Shown: positions 36,523 to 48,081 of the stretch, piece by piece | Layout: every line of letters starts with the position of its first letter | Position numbering within the stretch: the stretch's first letter is position 1 | Assembly: GCA_018069525.1 (NCBI GenBank) | Contig: JAGPUQ010000002.1 | Span: 185,202 to 249,201, forward strand | DNA from: Porticoccaceae bacterium | GTDB lineage: Bacteria; Pseudomonadota; Gammaproteobacteria; Pseudomonadales; Porticoccaceae | DNA: 64,000 nt | Reading direction: 5' to 3' | The notes under the pieces: generated by a model | Database searches by the model: none | What the model was told of the DNA's origin: nothing | Seen by the model: the letters and a program-made list of their open reading frames with translations, nothing else | Program-made: the position numbers and the translations under genes

Positions 36523-39500
36523 CTAATGAAAATCCCGCGACTTAATATCGATATCTTCCAGGATATGACTGTAATCTATTAACTCTCCAGCAATAACGTG
36601 AATGACTTCGTTTTTGCATTCCATTACACCTTTTACTAATAATAATTTACTGCTGAGCAGAGCCTGGCGAAAACGGGTTTGCAGATCCTTCCAGATAATA
36701 ATATTGGTGTTTCCGGTTTCATCTTCCAGGGTAAGAAACACCACCCCGGAGGCAGAGCCGGGACGTTGACGTCCGGTGACGAGACCGGCAATGCGGATAA
36801 AGCGACCATTGTTTAAAGATTTTAAATCCAGTTGCCGCTTGCAGGTGCGAAACACCGGATGATCGCGCAACAAGGTCATCGGGTGTTGTCCCAGGGTTAG
36901 TCCGGTACTTTGATAATCAGCAAACATATCGTCTGCCTCCGTGGGCGCAGGCAGGGTAGAGAGCGCTGGAGATACTTTAGGGGAAGGCGCCAGACGACTC
37001 GATAGATGAGCGTGATCTTGATTGTGTTCTAGTAAAGGTTTGCGTGCTTCGATGCCGAGAATATCCCAGTGAGCACGATAACGATGGGCGCTAAAACAAC
37101 GCAAAGCATTAGCATTGGCCAATGCCGCCATGTTTTTCTGAGTCAATTTTGCGCGTTCAGCTAAGTCACCAAGATCGACGAAAGGCTTTTGCTCTCGGGT
37201 TTGCACGATGCGCTGTGCTGCATTTTGGCTAAGTTCTTTCACCAGGCGCATGCCCAGAATAATAACTGGCTGCTGTGTCCGCTTACCGACTTGAAGTTGA
37301 TGATCCCAGTCGCTGTGGCTAACATCGATAGCCTTTATTTTGATGCCCTGACGGCGAGCATCCTGCACCAGTTGCGAAGGCGAATAAAAACCCATGGGCT
37401 GGCTGTTGAGAATAGCGCAGTAAAAAGCAGCAGGGTGATGGCATTTGAGCCAGGCGGAAACGTAGACCAATAAGGCAAAACTGGCGGAATGGGATTCGGG
37501 GAAACCGTAACCACCGAAACCTTTAATTTGTTCAAATAAACGTTGGGAAAATTCCTCGCTATAACCCCGAGCTAACATACCGTCGATCAGCTTGCGTTCA
37601 AACTGTAACAAATTGCCATTCTTACCCCACGAGGCCATCGCCCGGCGCAACTGATCGGCTTCCCCACCCGTAAAACCGGCAGCTACCATCGCCAATTGAA
37701 TAACTTGTTCCTGAAAAATAGGCACGCCCAGGGTACGTTCCAATACCGACTGAATGGCTTCGCTGGGATAGGTGACCGCCTCAACGCCATCGCGACGACG
37801 CAAATAAGGGTGCACCATATCGCCCTGAATAGGGCCCGGTCGCACAATGGCAACTTCGATCACCAGATCGTAAAAACAGCGGGGTCGCAGGCGCGGCAAC
37901 ATAGACATTTGGGCGCGGGATTCCACCTGGAATACCCCCAGGCTGTCGCCCCGGCACAGCATGTCGTAAGTTGCCGGATCATCTTCGGGGATCGCCTGTA
38001 GATTGGGGATGCTTTGATCGTAGGGGCGAATGCTCTCCAGGCATTTTCGGATCGCGCTGAGCATGCCCAGAGCAAGTACATCTACTTTCAGCAAACCCAA
38101 AGCCTCGATATCATTTTTATCCCACTGGATGACGGTTCGCTCGGGCATGCTGGCGTTTTCCACGGGAACCAGTTGGCTGAGCGGCCCGGCGCTAATAATA
38201 AAGCCACCCACGTGCTGGGATAAATGTCTGGGGAAACCGAGTATTTCGTGGACTAAGCGCATGAAATACGCTGCCAGGCGTTCGCCATCGGGTATCCTGT
38301 GTTCGCGAAAACGCTGTTGCAGTTCGTTAGTTCGATCCCACCAGGCTAGAGATTTACTTAACTGTTCGACAAACAGGGGATCGAAACCCAAAGCCTTACC
38401 CACATCGCGCACCGCACTGCGTGCTCGGTAGGTGATAAGAGTGGCGGCGAGTGCGGCGCGCTCGCGAGTGTATTTTTTATAGATATATTGAATCACCTCC
38501 TCTCGCCGCTCGTGCTCAAAATCGACATCAATATCCGGGGGTTCATTTCTTTCTTTGGTGAGAAAGCGCTCAAACAGCAGGGAGATACGCGTCGGTGATA
38601 CTTCGGTTATAAATAAGCAGTAACAAACCACAGAGTTTGCCGCAGAACCACGACCCTGACAAAGTATGTCTCGACTGCGGGCAAACTGAACGATGTCATA
38701 CACGGTAAGAAAGTAATATTCGTAATCTAACTCTCTGATAAGCACAAGTTCTTTATCGATAGTCGCTTGTACTTCACCGGGGATACCTTCAGGCCAACGC
38801 TGTGCTGCCCCTTCGTTAACCAATTGCAGTAAGTAATTTTCGGCGGTAAAACCCTCGGGTACCACCTCTTTAGGGTATTGATAACGTAATTTACCCAGAG
38901 AAAAATTGCAGAGAGAACTAATCGTTAAGGTTTCTTGAAGTAATTTCTTTGGGTAGAGGTCGCGCAGTTTCTTTAAGGGGCGCAAGTAGCGTTCACTATT
39001 GATATCTAAAATACTGCCTAATTCTTGAACCGTAGTATTCAGGCGAATAGCGGTAAGGGTATCCTGCAAGGGTTTTCGCGTGGCAATATGCATATGCACG
39101 TTGCCACAGGCCACCATCGGCAGGTTTAACGTTTTGGCGAGATGATAATCATAATAATACTGTTGCTGATGATTGCCCTGTAAACATTGATTGATACCGA
39201 TCCATAAACGTTGATTAAATAGTTTTGCTAGTGAAGCGCCATAGGTTTCATTATCGTCAAGGTGTTTAAGGGAGTTGTTTTCAACACTGTTTACCGAGTT
39301 GCTGGTCGGTAGCCAGATTCCCAGGCAGGTTTTAATATGTAAATCGAGATCGCTCAGTTTGATGCTGTATTGCCCCTTAAGGCTACGCCTGCGCGCCAGT
39401 GTGATCAGGCTGGATAGCTCGCCATAGGCCCTGTGGTTAGGTGCTAGCAGTATCAGCTGTATACCTTCCTGGAGATGAAATTCGCTGCCGATAATTAATT

Positions 39501-39699
39501 TAATGTCCAACTGTTTAGCAGTTACATGTGCTTTTACTGCGCCCGCTAAGGAGCATTCATCGGTAATAGCAATGGCCTTATAGCCCAGCTCATGGGCCTG
39601 GCGTACTAATTCTTCCGGGTGGGAGGCGCCGCGCAAAAAACTATAATTACTAATGCTATGCAGCTCGGCATAGCCAGCGTTGGGTAATGATGTCGCCAT
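36523..39699 (-). CDS. dnaE2: Error-prone DNA polymerase DnaE2
   Basis: 1058 aa from the ATG at 39699. It starts with a PHP domain (YAELHSISNYSFLRGASHPEEL). The polymerase core has GRGSAANS and the active-site PDIDVDFEHERR, and the C-terminus has an OB-fold-like part (FIRIAGLVTGRQRPGSASG). A C-family polymerase for replication past damaged bases. Its start overlaps the imuB stop by one base (TAATG), so it is the last gene of imuA-imuB-dnaE2. Family knowledge: ImuB links it to the sliding clamp. Induction by the LexA box at 42141-42160 is inferred. Confidence 0.95.
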   Translation of the reverse strand: MATSLPNAGYAELHSISNYSFLRGASHPEELVRQAHELGYKAIAITDECSLAGAVKAHVTAKQLDIKLIIGSEFHLQEGIQLILLAPNHRAYGELSSLITLARRRSLKGQYSIKLSDLDLHIKTCLGIWLPTSNSVNSVENNSLKHLDDNETYGASLAKLFNQRLWIGINQCLQGNHQQQYYYDYHLAKTLNLPMVACGNVHMHIATRKPLQDTLTAIRLNTTVQELGSILDINSERYLRPLKKLRDLYPKKLLQETLTISSLCNFSLGKLRYQYPKEVVPEGFTAENYLLQLVNEGAAQRWPEGIPGEVQATIDKELVLIRELDYEYYFLTVYDIVQFARSRDILCQGRGSAANSVVCYCLFITEVSPTRISLLFERFLTKERNEPPDIDVDFEHERREEVIQYIYKKYTRERAALAATLITYRARSAVRDVGKALGFDPLFVEQLSKSLAWWDRTNELQQRFREHRIPDGERLAAYFMRLVHEILGFPRHLSQHVGGFIISAGPLSQLVPVENASMPERTVIQWDKNDIEALGLLKVDVLALGMLSAIRKCLESIRPYDQSIPNLQAIPEDDPATYDMLCRGDSLGVFQVESRAQMSMLPRLRPRCFYDLVIEVAIVRPGPIQGDMVHPYLRRRDGVEAVTYPSEAIQSVLERTLGVPIFQEQVIQLAMVAAGFTGGEADQLRRAMASWGKNGNLLQFERKLIDGMLARGYSEEFSQRLFEQIKGFGGYGFPESHSASFALLVYVSAWLKCHHPAAFYCAILNSQPMGFYSPSQLVQDARRQGIKIKAIDVSHSDWDHQLQVGKRTQQPVIILGMRLVKELSQNAAQRIVQTREQKPFVDLGDLAERAKLTQKNMAALANANALRCFSAHRYRAHWDILGIEARKPLLEHNQDHAHLSSRLAPSPKVSPALSTLPAPTEADDMFADYQSTGLTLGQHPMTLLRDHPVFRTCKRQLDLKSLNNGRFIRIAGLVTGRQRPGSASGVVFLTLEDETGNTNIIIWKDLQTRFRQALLSSKLLLVKGVMECKNEVIHVIAGELIDYSHILEDIDIKSRDFH

Positions 39700-41276
39700 T
39701 AACCAAATACCCCGTGCACAAACCAACAGTGGGTGTGGCGATCGCGATAAATCCAGTACAGCGTGTCATCCTTACGGCGAGCGATGTAATAGTCCCGGCT
39801 CACTGCGGTGCTCCACCAGTCGCCCTCAATTCGTTCAGGGCCTTGCAGTAGTTTGAGATCCCCCTGGTAATACAGTGATTTTTGACGGTTTTGAATGGGC
39901 GAGGGTTGTCGTAATAACCATGTTGGGCGCAGTCCTGTAGTTGATGTTTTGATCTCGTTATTTTCAACACCAATAGCATCGATATCTAACAAGCCCGCTA
40001 GTTGAGAAGCCTGTTCGGGAATATGACGGTGGTGGTCAGTCACTTGATAGAGATTGTTTTCGCCAAGACGGGCGGCGAGGGTATCGATCAAAGCAGTAAA
40101 TGTACTGTTTGAACGTTGTGGTGAATATTGTATATCCGGGGGTAAAAGATCAGTGCTGAGATAATGTGCAGGACGTAAATCGCAGGCCTTGAGCCGAATA
40201 GCGCTGGTTGGCTCTGCCAGTGTTAATGCTTCTAGTTTAATGCGTGTCAGGTTTAAAAAATACGCCATATCCCATCGAGCTTGAGTCAGGTAAAGCTCAA
40301 TGGTGACCTTTCCTTGAGAAGCGTTATTGCTCGTATTAATTGAGGAATAATGTTGCTGTTGATACAGCGACCAGATAAATCCGCCACAATACATTTGCCG
40401 AGCGCGCAAATAATCACTCAGTCTGCGCAACATATTTTGCATTGCCCATAACAAGTGATCGACACTGGAAATAGCATCATTGCATTCTACGTAATGATCA
40501 AAGGTTTCAGGAAATACAATATTGCTTTGTGGATCGGGTAGCTCACCCTTAATTTGTTGTAGGTAGCGGACAAAATCCTTGCCGTAGCGTTTGCCTAGTT
40601 CCGCCATAGGTAAAACTAGTAGCTCACCTAAAGTTTTAAAGCCGCTGCGAGTTAGTTTTTTAATTATAAAATCGCTACAGTCGAGCTTAGTGACGGGTAT
40701 TGAGTGCAACAGCGTACGGAAATGTGTCTGATCAGAGAGTTCTCCGCTGTTATCCTCAAAGCATCTTATTGCCATTACCGTTGTCGTTGTCGTTGTCGTT
40801 GTCATTGCCTCGCTAAGCTTATTGCCAGGATGACGAGCTAATAGATAAGCAGATTTAGCCGTATTGGCAAGACCCATCGCGCAACTGATTTGTTGAGCTC
40901 CAACTTCCTGTTTTATATTTTGTATCAGTTTATTTAAACCCTGGAATAATTTTAGTGAGCCTCGTATTTCAAGCAGCAGGCTAGTTTCATTGTATTGGTT
41001 CAGTGCCGGTGTAAATTGATAACAACTGTAGATAAGATTAAGTAGTGTTTGATGTTCTTGCTCGGGGTTTCGTGTGGCGACCTGTAAATCGGGACACAGG
41101 GCGCGAGCTGTTGCCAGGGACATTCCTTCGCTAATACCGGCAACACTAGCCGCCTGGTTGCAACAAGCAATGCGATGTTGTGCTGCGATGGCGATAGCTT
41201 GTGTGTTCAAGCCAGGAAACAAAGCCTCCAAAGCTAATTTTGGGCAGTGGATACAGAGCCAAAGCACGGGAATCAT
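39699..41276 (-). CDS. imuB: Y-family polymerase-like mutasome protein ImuB
   Basis: 525 aa. It has the Y-family polymerase shape: PVLWLCIHCPKLALEALF at the start, then GISEGMSLATARALCP, and the little-finger region. The catalytic acidic residues are missing; the position of the normal acidic motif reads NETSLLLEIRG. This is the known state of ImuB, which acts as a scaffold rather than a polymerase. A run of eight Thr around residues 160-168 comes from a (GTTGTC)4 repeat. Downstream dnaE2 overlaps by 1 base; upstream imuA ends 16 bp before. SOS-regulated by inference. Confidence 0.93.
   Translation of the reverse strand: MIPVLWLCIHCPKLALEALFPGLNTQAIAIAAQHRIACCNQAASVAGISEGMSLATARALCPDLQVATRNPEQEHQTLLNLIYSCYQFTPALNQYNETSLLLEIRGSLKLFQGLNKLIQNIKQEVGAQQISCAMGLANTAKSAYLLARHPGNKLSEAMTTTTTTTTVMAIRCFEDNSGELSDQTHFRTLLHSIPVTKLDCSDFIIKKLTRSGFKTLGELLVLPMAELGKRYGKDFVRYLQQIKGELPDPQSNIVFPETFDHYVECNDAISSVDHLLWAMQNMLRRLSDYLRARQMYCGGFIWSLYQQQHYSSINTSNNASQGKVTIELYLTQARWDMAYFLNLTRIKLEALTLAEPTSAIRLKACDLRPAHYLSTDLLPPDIQYSPQRSNSTFTALIDTLAARLGENNLYQVTDHHRHIPEQASQLAGLLDIDAIGVENNEIKTSTTGLRPTWLLRQPSPIQNRQKSLYYQGDLKLLQGPERIEGDWWSTAVSRDYYIARRKDDTLYWIYRDRHTHCWFVHGVFG
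40780..40803 (-). repeat. (GTTGTC)4 hexanucleotide repeat in imuB
   Basis: Four exact GTTGTC units on the plus strand give a Thr run on the minus strand (AMTTTTTTTTVM). Changes in copy number would add or remove two Thr without shifting the frame. Confidence 0.85.
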
Positions 41277-41292
41277 TCGACTAAGACTTCAA

Positions 41293-42132
41293 TTATTCTG
41301 CTGGGGAGAGTGGCAGAACTGGTGCCGGTGTTGATAATGAAGTTACAGCTGGGATAGTTACAGGTGCGGTCAAGGTTGTGGAGGTAAGTTCGGGAGAGAA
41401 ATCTTTGTTCGGTAGATGAACGGGTAGCTCTGTTGCAGGTAATGCAGTCTGGATAAGATGCTGGGAGCAGGGTAGTTTCAAGGTTTGTCCCGCCCAGCCG
41501 CCGGGTTGCTTGAAAATAGTAAGTCGATAAGACGATACATCCATCGCTACACTGATGCGCAAAGCCGCGAAAGAGTGTTGCTGTGCGTTATCTTGAGGGC
41601 GAAGCAGTATGGCGAGACAGGTCTGCGCGCGCGCTGCCAATTGCAGTTTGCGAACTTGATGCAGCGTTAGCCGGGTATTGTTCTGCCAGGCCAGTAAAGC
41701 GCCACAGGCCGCAGAGCGTAATATGTGTTGGCAACTCCAGACGTACTGACTGGCATTGCTGGTACGAATCAGCACCAGGCGGTCGAGGGGAATACCCAGT
41801 TGTTTCAGGGCCGGAGCGTAAGGTTCGTGGGGTGGGTCAACCAGAAATAAATAACGTCCAGCCTGACTCAACTGGCTTAGCGCAGGCGCTAACAAGTTCC
41901 ATTCACCGACGCCGGGCTGTTCACAAAATAACTCGGTCAGGGCTTTACCAGGCCAGCCGCCGTAATGTAATTGTGTGTCGAGCAGGGCATGGCCACTGGC
42001 AATACTGTCGCTGGATAACTGGGGGCGAGTTTTTGAGGCGCGCCAAACATCTGCTCGCTGAAGGATCGAGTTCAGTTGTGGAACGTCATTCTCTCCGAGT
42101 ATGCTTTTCTCTAATATGGCGTGCTTTGGCAT
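41293..42132 (-). CDS. imuA: RecA-like mutasome protein ImuA
   Basis: 279 aa, first gene of the imuA-imuB-dnaE2 operon. It shows the SulA/RecA-like fold of the family: LPIARGH-like GHALLDTQLHYGGWPGKALTE, and ALKQLGIPLDRLVLIR in the second strand. It is thought to bind RecA and ImuB during damage-induced mutagenesis. The ATG at 42132 is only 8 bp from the LexA box and no ribosome-binding sequence is present. Translation may start from a very short leader, or the true start may differ. The C-terminus is Thr/Pro-rich and unconserved-looking. Confidence 0.9.
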   Translation of the reverse strand: MPKHAILEKSILGENDVPQLNSILQRADVWRASKTRPQLSSDSIASGHALLDTQLHYGGWPGKALTELFCEQPGVGEWNLLAPALSQLSQAGRYLFLVDPPHEPYAPALKQLGIPLDRLVLIRTSNASQYVWSCQHILRSAACGALLAWQNNTRLTLHQVRKLQLAARAQTCLAILLRPQDNAQQHSFAALRISVAMDVSSYRLTIFKQPGGWAGQTLKLPCSQHLIQTALPATELPVHLPNKDFSPELTSTTLTAPVTIPAVTSLSTPAPVLPLSPAE

Positions 42133-42140
42133 GATGCATA

Positions 42141-42160
42141 TACTGTGTTTATATACAGTA
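42141..42160 (-). promoter_or_regulatory. LexA (SOS) box before imuA
   Basis: TACTGTGTTTATATACAGTA is a near-perfect SOS box (CTG-N10-CAG). Just upstream on the minus strand, -35 GTGACA (42185-42190) and -10 TATATT (42162-42167), 17 bp apart, form a good promoter. Transcription would then start inside the box, so LexA would block it directly. Confidence 0.9.
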
Positions 42161-42318
42161 CAATATAAACGCTACGCAGAGCTTTGTCACCCTCTTAAAA
42201 GACCGACTGCTGGCCGTATTAGTGGAGGTGTTTTTTTCAGGTTTCCAAAGACGTCCCGTGTGCTGAAATGGCAGGTCTGCTACGAGGCATCTAAATAGAT
42301 GTCAGGCAGGTTAAGGCT

Positions 42319-42370
42319 AGATAGGTTTAGATAGGTTTAGATAGGTCTAGATAGACCAGATAGATAGACC
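42319..42370. repeat. 10-bp tandem repeat upstream of imuA
   Basis: Four units of AGATAGGTTT-like sequence (42319-42358; two identical, two with 1-4 changes) are followed by a partial fifth unit. It lies in the 365-bp gap between the LexA box and the DUF1145-like gene; the rest of that gap shows nothing I can name. Confidence 0.7.
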
Positions 42371-42497
42371 AGGCAGTAAGTTATCCCATCCTTGGGCTTT
42401 TTTTACAAATCTTGGGCATCTCTTTCAATTGAGCATCTCTTTAAATTGAACATTCCTTTAAAAGAGACGCTTGTGGAAATACTGCGAACCTACGGTG

Positions 42498-42782
42498 TTA
42501 TTTTGTTTCTATGTCTGCGCTTGCTTGCTCTTTTAGAAGTGGCATCCAATGAAACAAGCCTACCAGTATTACCATGACCACATCAGATAGTTCACCGTGG
42601 CCTTTGGCTTTTAATTTACCGTAGAATAATGCCAGCTCGCCCAGGTGAGCGACAAAAATCACGGCGGCAATGATTAAGATAATACCATTCCATGAACTCG
42701 GGAAAACACCCAACAAGGCCAGTATAGGCAGCACCCAAAATCCGAGTGTGAGAATTTTTCCAATAGAAAAGAAGTTATGCAT
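42498..42782 (-). CDS. DUF1145-like small membrane protein
   Basis: 94 aa with three hydrophobic stretches (about 8-25, 30-52, 68-80). The sequence around FWVLPILALLGVFP and FVAHLGELALF resembles DUF1145/YhhL proteins, whose role is unknown. It reads toward the imu operon but is separate from it, with a 365-bp gap. The start has a GGAAA before it on the minus strand (CAGGAAACC). Confidence 0.6.
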   Translation of the reverse strand: MHNFFSIGKILTLGFWVLPILALLGVFPSSWNGIILIIAAVIFVAHLGELALFYGKLKAKGHGELSDVVMVILVGLFHWMPLLKEQASADIETK

Positions 42783-42868
42783 GATGTGGTTTCCTGTTAA
42801 TTGTTATTACAATGTTTAATCTTGGCGGGAGTCTAACAAGGAGCTGATTGCCTCGCAACGTCGGATTT

Positions 42869-42906
42869 AGTAGGTTTATGATGCAAGTACCCACGGTAAA
42901 CCTACT
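42869..42906. promoter_or_regulatory. Inverted repeat between the DUF1145-like and amidohydrolase genes
   Basis: Perfect 10-bp arms AGTAGGTTTA (42869-42878) and TAAACCTACT (42897-42906) are 18 bp apart. A second, 6-bp palindrome (CATGCTAGAGCATG, 42948-42961) follows. Both lie in the divergent space between two starts, so either could be an operator. Confidence 0.4.
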
Positions 42907-43036
42907 TGAGTTTATGGGGATAAAAGCGTTAAATCTTGCTGAGTATTCATGCTAGAGCATGACCGGAACCCCATCGGTCTAAATGTTCCACTGATAATAC
43001 AAGCAGCTTTTATCTAATAAAAAGGAGTCACCCATC

Positions 43037-44080
43037 ATGACCGACAGCAAATACGAAGGTTTACAGATCGCCCATCCGCTAACCATTGAGCAAGCATGGT
43101 TAGATCAGGTTAAAGAAGACATTTTTGATCCCGGCCGCGAAATTATCGACACCCATCACCACCTCTGGTCTGCGGCGGGTTTAATGCCTTATTCCCTCGA
43201 AGACCTATGGGCCGATACCGGCAGTGGCCACAACATTGTTCAAACCGTGTTTATGGAATGTCACTCAAACTACTATACCGAAGGTCCCGAGCACCTGCGC
43301 TCACTAGGTGAGGTGGAATACATTACCGAGATTGCCGATCGCACTGCCGCAGACACCAATGGTCAGGCCGAAATTGTGGCCCTGGTCACTGCCTTCGACC
43401 TACGCCAGGGCGACGGCGTTGAAGATCTCGTGCATCGCCACAGAGAAGCCAGCAAAGGTCGTTTCCGCGGTATTCGCCAGGCGTTGGCTAACGGACGTCC
43501 CAACGAAGGTTTGTTGCTTGAAGCGGCTAGCCCCAACGATATCCACAAGGACCCTGATTTTATTCGTGGCATGGAAATACTGGGTAATATGGGCCACAGT
43601 TACGATTCCTGGCACTACCATTATCAAAACCCCCAATTTGCTGAACTAGCCCGTAGCGTGCCGGGGACGACAATGATTCTCGACCACATTGGCACGCCGG
43701 TTGGTACGGGCGTTTACGCCGATAAGCGCGATGAAGTGTTTGAAGAGTGGAAGAAAAGTATCGCGGATATTGCTGCCTGCGACAACACCATCGCCAAGCT
43801 CGGTGGTTTCTCCATGCCCGATAACGGTATGGGCTGGGCGGGGCGGAACAAGCCACCCACCTCCGATGAAGTGGTCGCCGCACAGAAAAAATACTATCTG
43901 CATGTGATTGAGTGCTTTACGCCCGAGCGCTGCATGTTCGAGAGCAACTTCCCGGTAGATAAATTAGAACTGTCTTATCAGGTGTTCTGGAACGCGGCGA
44001 AGAAAATGGTTAAAGATTTTTCGGAAGATGAGAAGAACGCAATGTTCTCTGGTACCGCAACTCGCGTGTACAGTTTATAA
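43037..44080 (+). CDS. Metal-dependent amidohydrolase (amidohydrolase-2 family)
   Basis: 347 aa, preceded by AAGGAG. The metal motif is DTHHHLW (about 38-44). The TIM-barrel pattern continues with FRGIRQA, the LDHIG strand and a C-terminal MFESNFPVDK, where the Asp completes the site. This is the fold of decarboxylating and lactone-hydrolysing enzymes such as PDC hydrolase (LigI-like) and uracil-catabolism relatives. The substrate is unknown, but the setting near CoA transferase and GST genes suggests organic-acid breakdown. A single gene followed by a hairpin. Confidence 0.85.
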   Translation: MTDSKYEGLQIAHPLTIEQAWLDQVKEDIFDPGREIIDTHHHLWSAAGLMPYSLEDLWADTGSGHNIVQTVFMECHSNYYTEGPEHLRSLGEVEYITEIADRTAADTNGQAEIVALVTAFDLRQGDGVEDLVHRHREASKGRFRGIRQALANGRPNEGLLLEAASPNDIHKDPDFIRGMEILGNMGHSYDSWHYHYQNPQFAELARSVPGTTMILDHIGTPVGTGVYADKRDEVFEEWKKSIADIAACDNTIAKLGGFSMPDNGMGWAGRNKPPTSDEVVAAQKKYYLHVIECFTPERCMFESNFPVDKLELSYQVFWNAAKKMVKDFSEDEKNAMFSGTATRVYSL

Positions 44081-44122
44081 GTCTAGGAAGGAGAGGGGGA
44101 GAGATTAAAGACGAAGAGTGTG

Positions 44123-44152
44123 CACACGACCGGACGCTGGTCCGGTCGTGTG
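44123..44152. terminator. Hairpin between amidohydrolase and YeeE/YedE genes
   Basis: Perfect 13-bp arms CACACGACCGGAC and GTCCGGTCGTGTG with a GCTG loop lie between convergent genes. There is no strong T-tract, so termination is likely but not certain. Confidence 0.65.
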
Positions 44153-44161
44153 TATTTCGAA

Positions 44162-44692
44162 CTATTCGTATTTGTCTTTCAGTACAAAAAACACCACGCC
44201 GAGTAAGGCGACGCTAAGTCCGATAGCCAGATAAATACCGCCAACGCCCAGCAGGCTCGCCAGGGTGATGTTGCCGAAATTCGCGGTCTCAATCAGACTT
44301 TCTTTGATGTAAGGAAAGGCTAACGAGAACAGTAGTGCACCCACGAGTCCACCACCCACAGTCATCATAGCGTCTTTTTTACCTTCCGCAGCGCCCACCA
44401 CGCAGGTGCCAGGGCAAAATCCCGACACGGCCCAGCCAATACCGAAAATAATGCCACCGAGGGCAACGCCCCAAATGTAGGCGGGTTTGATCGACATATT
44501 GGCCAAACCACCTAAATCCAGTAAGTAGATGCCCAGCGTGCCGACGCCGATCGCCGTACCCATTAGTTTGATAATCCACATATCCTTCAGGCGCAAGGTG
44601 CCAAGGATGCGTCGATAGCTAGTTGCACCGCCGAGATACAGAATTGCGCCAAAGGCGCAGCCGATTAAAAACCCGATAATTAATGTGCTCAT
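44162..44692 (-). CDS. YeeE/YedE-type sulfur transporter, second half
   Basis: 176 aa with about five membrane segments. It has the conserved cysteine motif GFCPGTCVVGAAEGKKDA, which in the YeeE/TsuA family relays thiosulfate through the membrane by cysteines. The family is often a single two-domain protein; here the two halves are separate genes 2 bp apart and co-transcribed. The likely cargo is thiosulfate or a related sulfur compound. There is no regulator or sulfurtransferase partner next to it. Confidence 0.82.
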   Translation of the reverse strand: MSTLIIGFLIGCAFGAILYLGGATSYRRILGTLRLKDMWIIKLMGTAIGVGTLGIYLLDLGGLANMSIKPAYIWGVALGGIIFGIGWAVSGFCPGTCVVGAAEGKKDAMMTVGGGLVGALLFSLAFPYIKESLIETANFGNITLASLLGVGGIYLAIGLSVALLGVVFFVLKDKYE

Positions 44693-44694
44693 GC

Positions 44695-45234
44695 TTACAC
44701 TCCCGGACGCGAACGATAGAGAAACTTAGCCATCAAAATCGCGGCCCCAAAGCCGGTAACGGCAAAAATAAACGAGCTGACTGCCAATTGCGGAACTCCG
44801 CTAATCATATGCCCACTGGTACAACCACCGGCCAGTCGGGCACCGAATAACAATAATACGCCGCCACCAAAGGCCGCCATGTAGCGCTTGGACATGGAAT
44901 CACCAAAGCGTTCTTTCCACATCGGTGGCATCGACCCTTTGTCTTGCTCAGGCTGTTGTTTACGGGAAAGCATCGAAGCGATACCACCGCCGACGAACAT
45001 ACCGATGACCAGTAACCAGCCGTAGCCAACGCCCCAGTCCTCTTTTACCCCATATTTAGCTAAGTAGGCATTCTCTTCGGCAAATTCCGGTGCCACCTTG
45101 TGGATAACCGCCGCATCAGAAACCACAAATTGGGTGGAGACACCCAGTGGTTTTACCAATGCCGTTGCCAATATCAGCAGTAAGCCGAGAGATATCCCGG
45201 CAGCCTTCCAGGAAATTAAATAATCGCGTTCCAT
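44695..45234 (-). CDS. YeeE/YedE-type sulfur transporter, first half
   Basis: 179 aa with about four to five membrane segments. The conserved cysteine is in GARLAGGCTSGHMISG. A periplasmic loop of ~40 residues follows the first segment, then a cytoplasmic charged loop (SRKQQPEQDKGS). It pairs with the next gene to make a full transporter. The start at 45234 fits MERDYLISWKAAG. The 274-bp gap upstream, toward icd, contains a hairpin but no gene. Confidence 0.82.
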   Translation of the reverse strand: MERDYLISWKAAGISLGLLLILATALVKPLGVSTQFVVSDAAVIHKVAPEFAEENAYLAKYGVKEDWGVGYGWLLVIGMFVGGGIASMLSRKQQPEQDKGSMPPMWKERFGDSMSKRYMAAFGGGVLLLFGARLAGGCTSGHMISGVPQLAVSSFIFAVTGFGAAILMAKFLYRSRPGV

Positions 45235-45433
45235 AAGTACCCCATAGTTATAAATGTTGTATCCCTAAATTAGTAGATAGCGTTATAAATATCAACGATT
45301 AGTTTAGACCGTATCGATCTATAGAGTTTTGGCTAATATCGGTATTGATTGGGCCGGGAGGTGAGGGGGTACAGGTGTGGCTTTCAAGAAGCGTGGGTAA
45401 GGCTTGCCAGAAGATAAAGAAGGCGAAAGATCG

Positions 45434-45469
45434 AGGTTTGGTGCTAGCTGACTTGCTATCACCAAACCT
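45434..45469 (-). terminator. Possible terminator after icd
   Basis: Arms AGGTTTGGTG and CACCAAACCT (45434-45443, 45460-45469) with an inner TAGC/GCTA pair and a short loop lie 40 bp past the icd stop. The minus-strand T content beyond it is modest. Confidence 0.5.
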
Positions 45470-45508
45470 GTTATCGTTTTAGTGTGTTCTTAGTATGCCC
45501 TTAGTACG

Positions 45509-47776
<2,268 letters not shown>

Positions 47777-48014
47777 TTATTTGGATTGGTTTGCGACGCA
47801 TTTTGGCTGCCAAAGTGCTCGCTTCACCCAGGAATTTCGAGAGCATATCTTACAGAAGAATGGATGCAATTTGTAGTCTTGTAAAAAAACAACAAGGGGT
47901 AAATGAGGCTGTTTAGTAGCTCGAATATAATATTTAGCGTTACATTCGGCCGTTTGACGTCGGTTCTACCGAGCAAAATACAGGGTTTTTGTAGTTAGAT
48001 TACCTGTCAGGCCT

Positions 48015-48043
48015 TCGCATGCACACAGCATGTGTGCATGCGA
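48015..48043. promoter_or_regulatory. 29-bp near-perfect palindrome between icd and the CoA transferase
   Basis: Perfect 13-bp arms TCGCATGCACACA and TGTGTGCATGCGA flank 3 bases (GCA). It lies in the divergent gap 102 bp before the CoA transferase start. It has no T-tract on either side, so an operator is more likely than a terminator. Confidence 0.5.
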
Positions 48044-48081
48044 CGAGTACTATAAACTCCACCCCTGATTTTTAACCAGGC

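Noticed and set aside
41583..42134. Antisense frame opposite imuA
   Set aside because: No signal for expression; imuA is certain.
42319..42370. CRISPR-like array
   Set aside because: Units are 10 bp without spacers; a simple tandem repeat.
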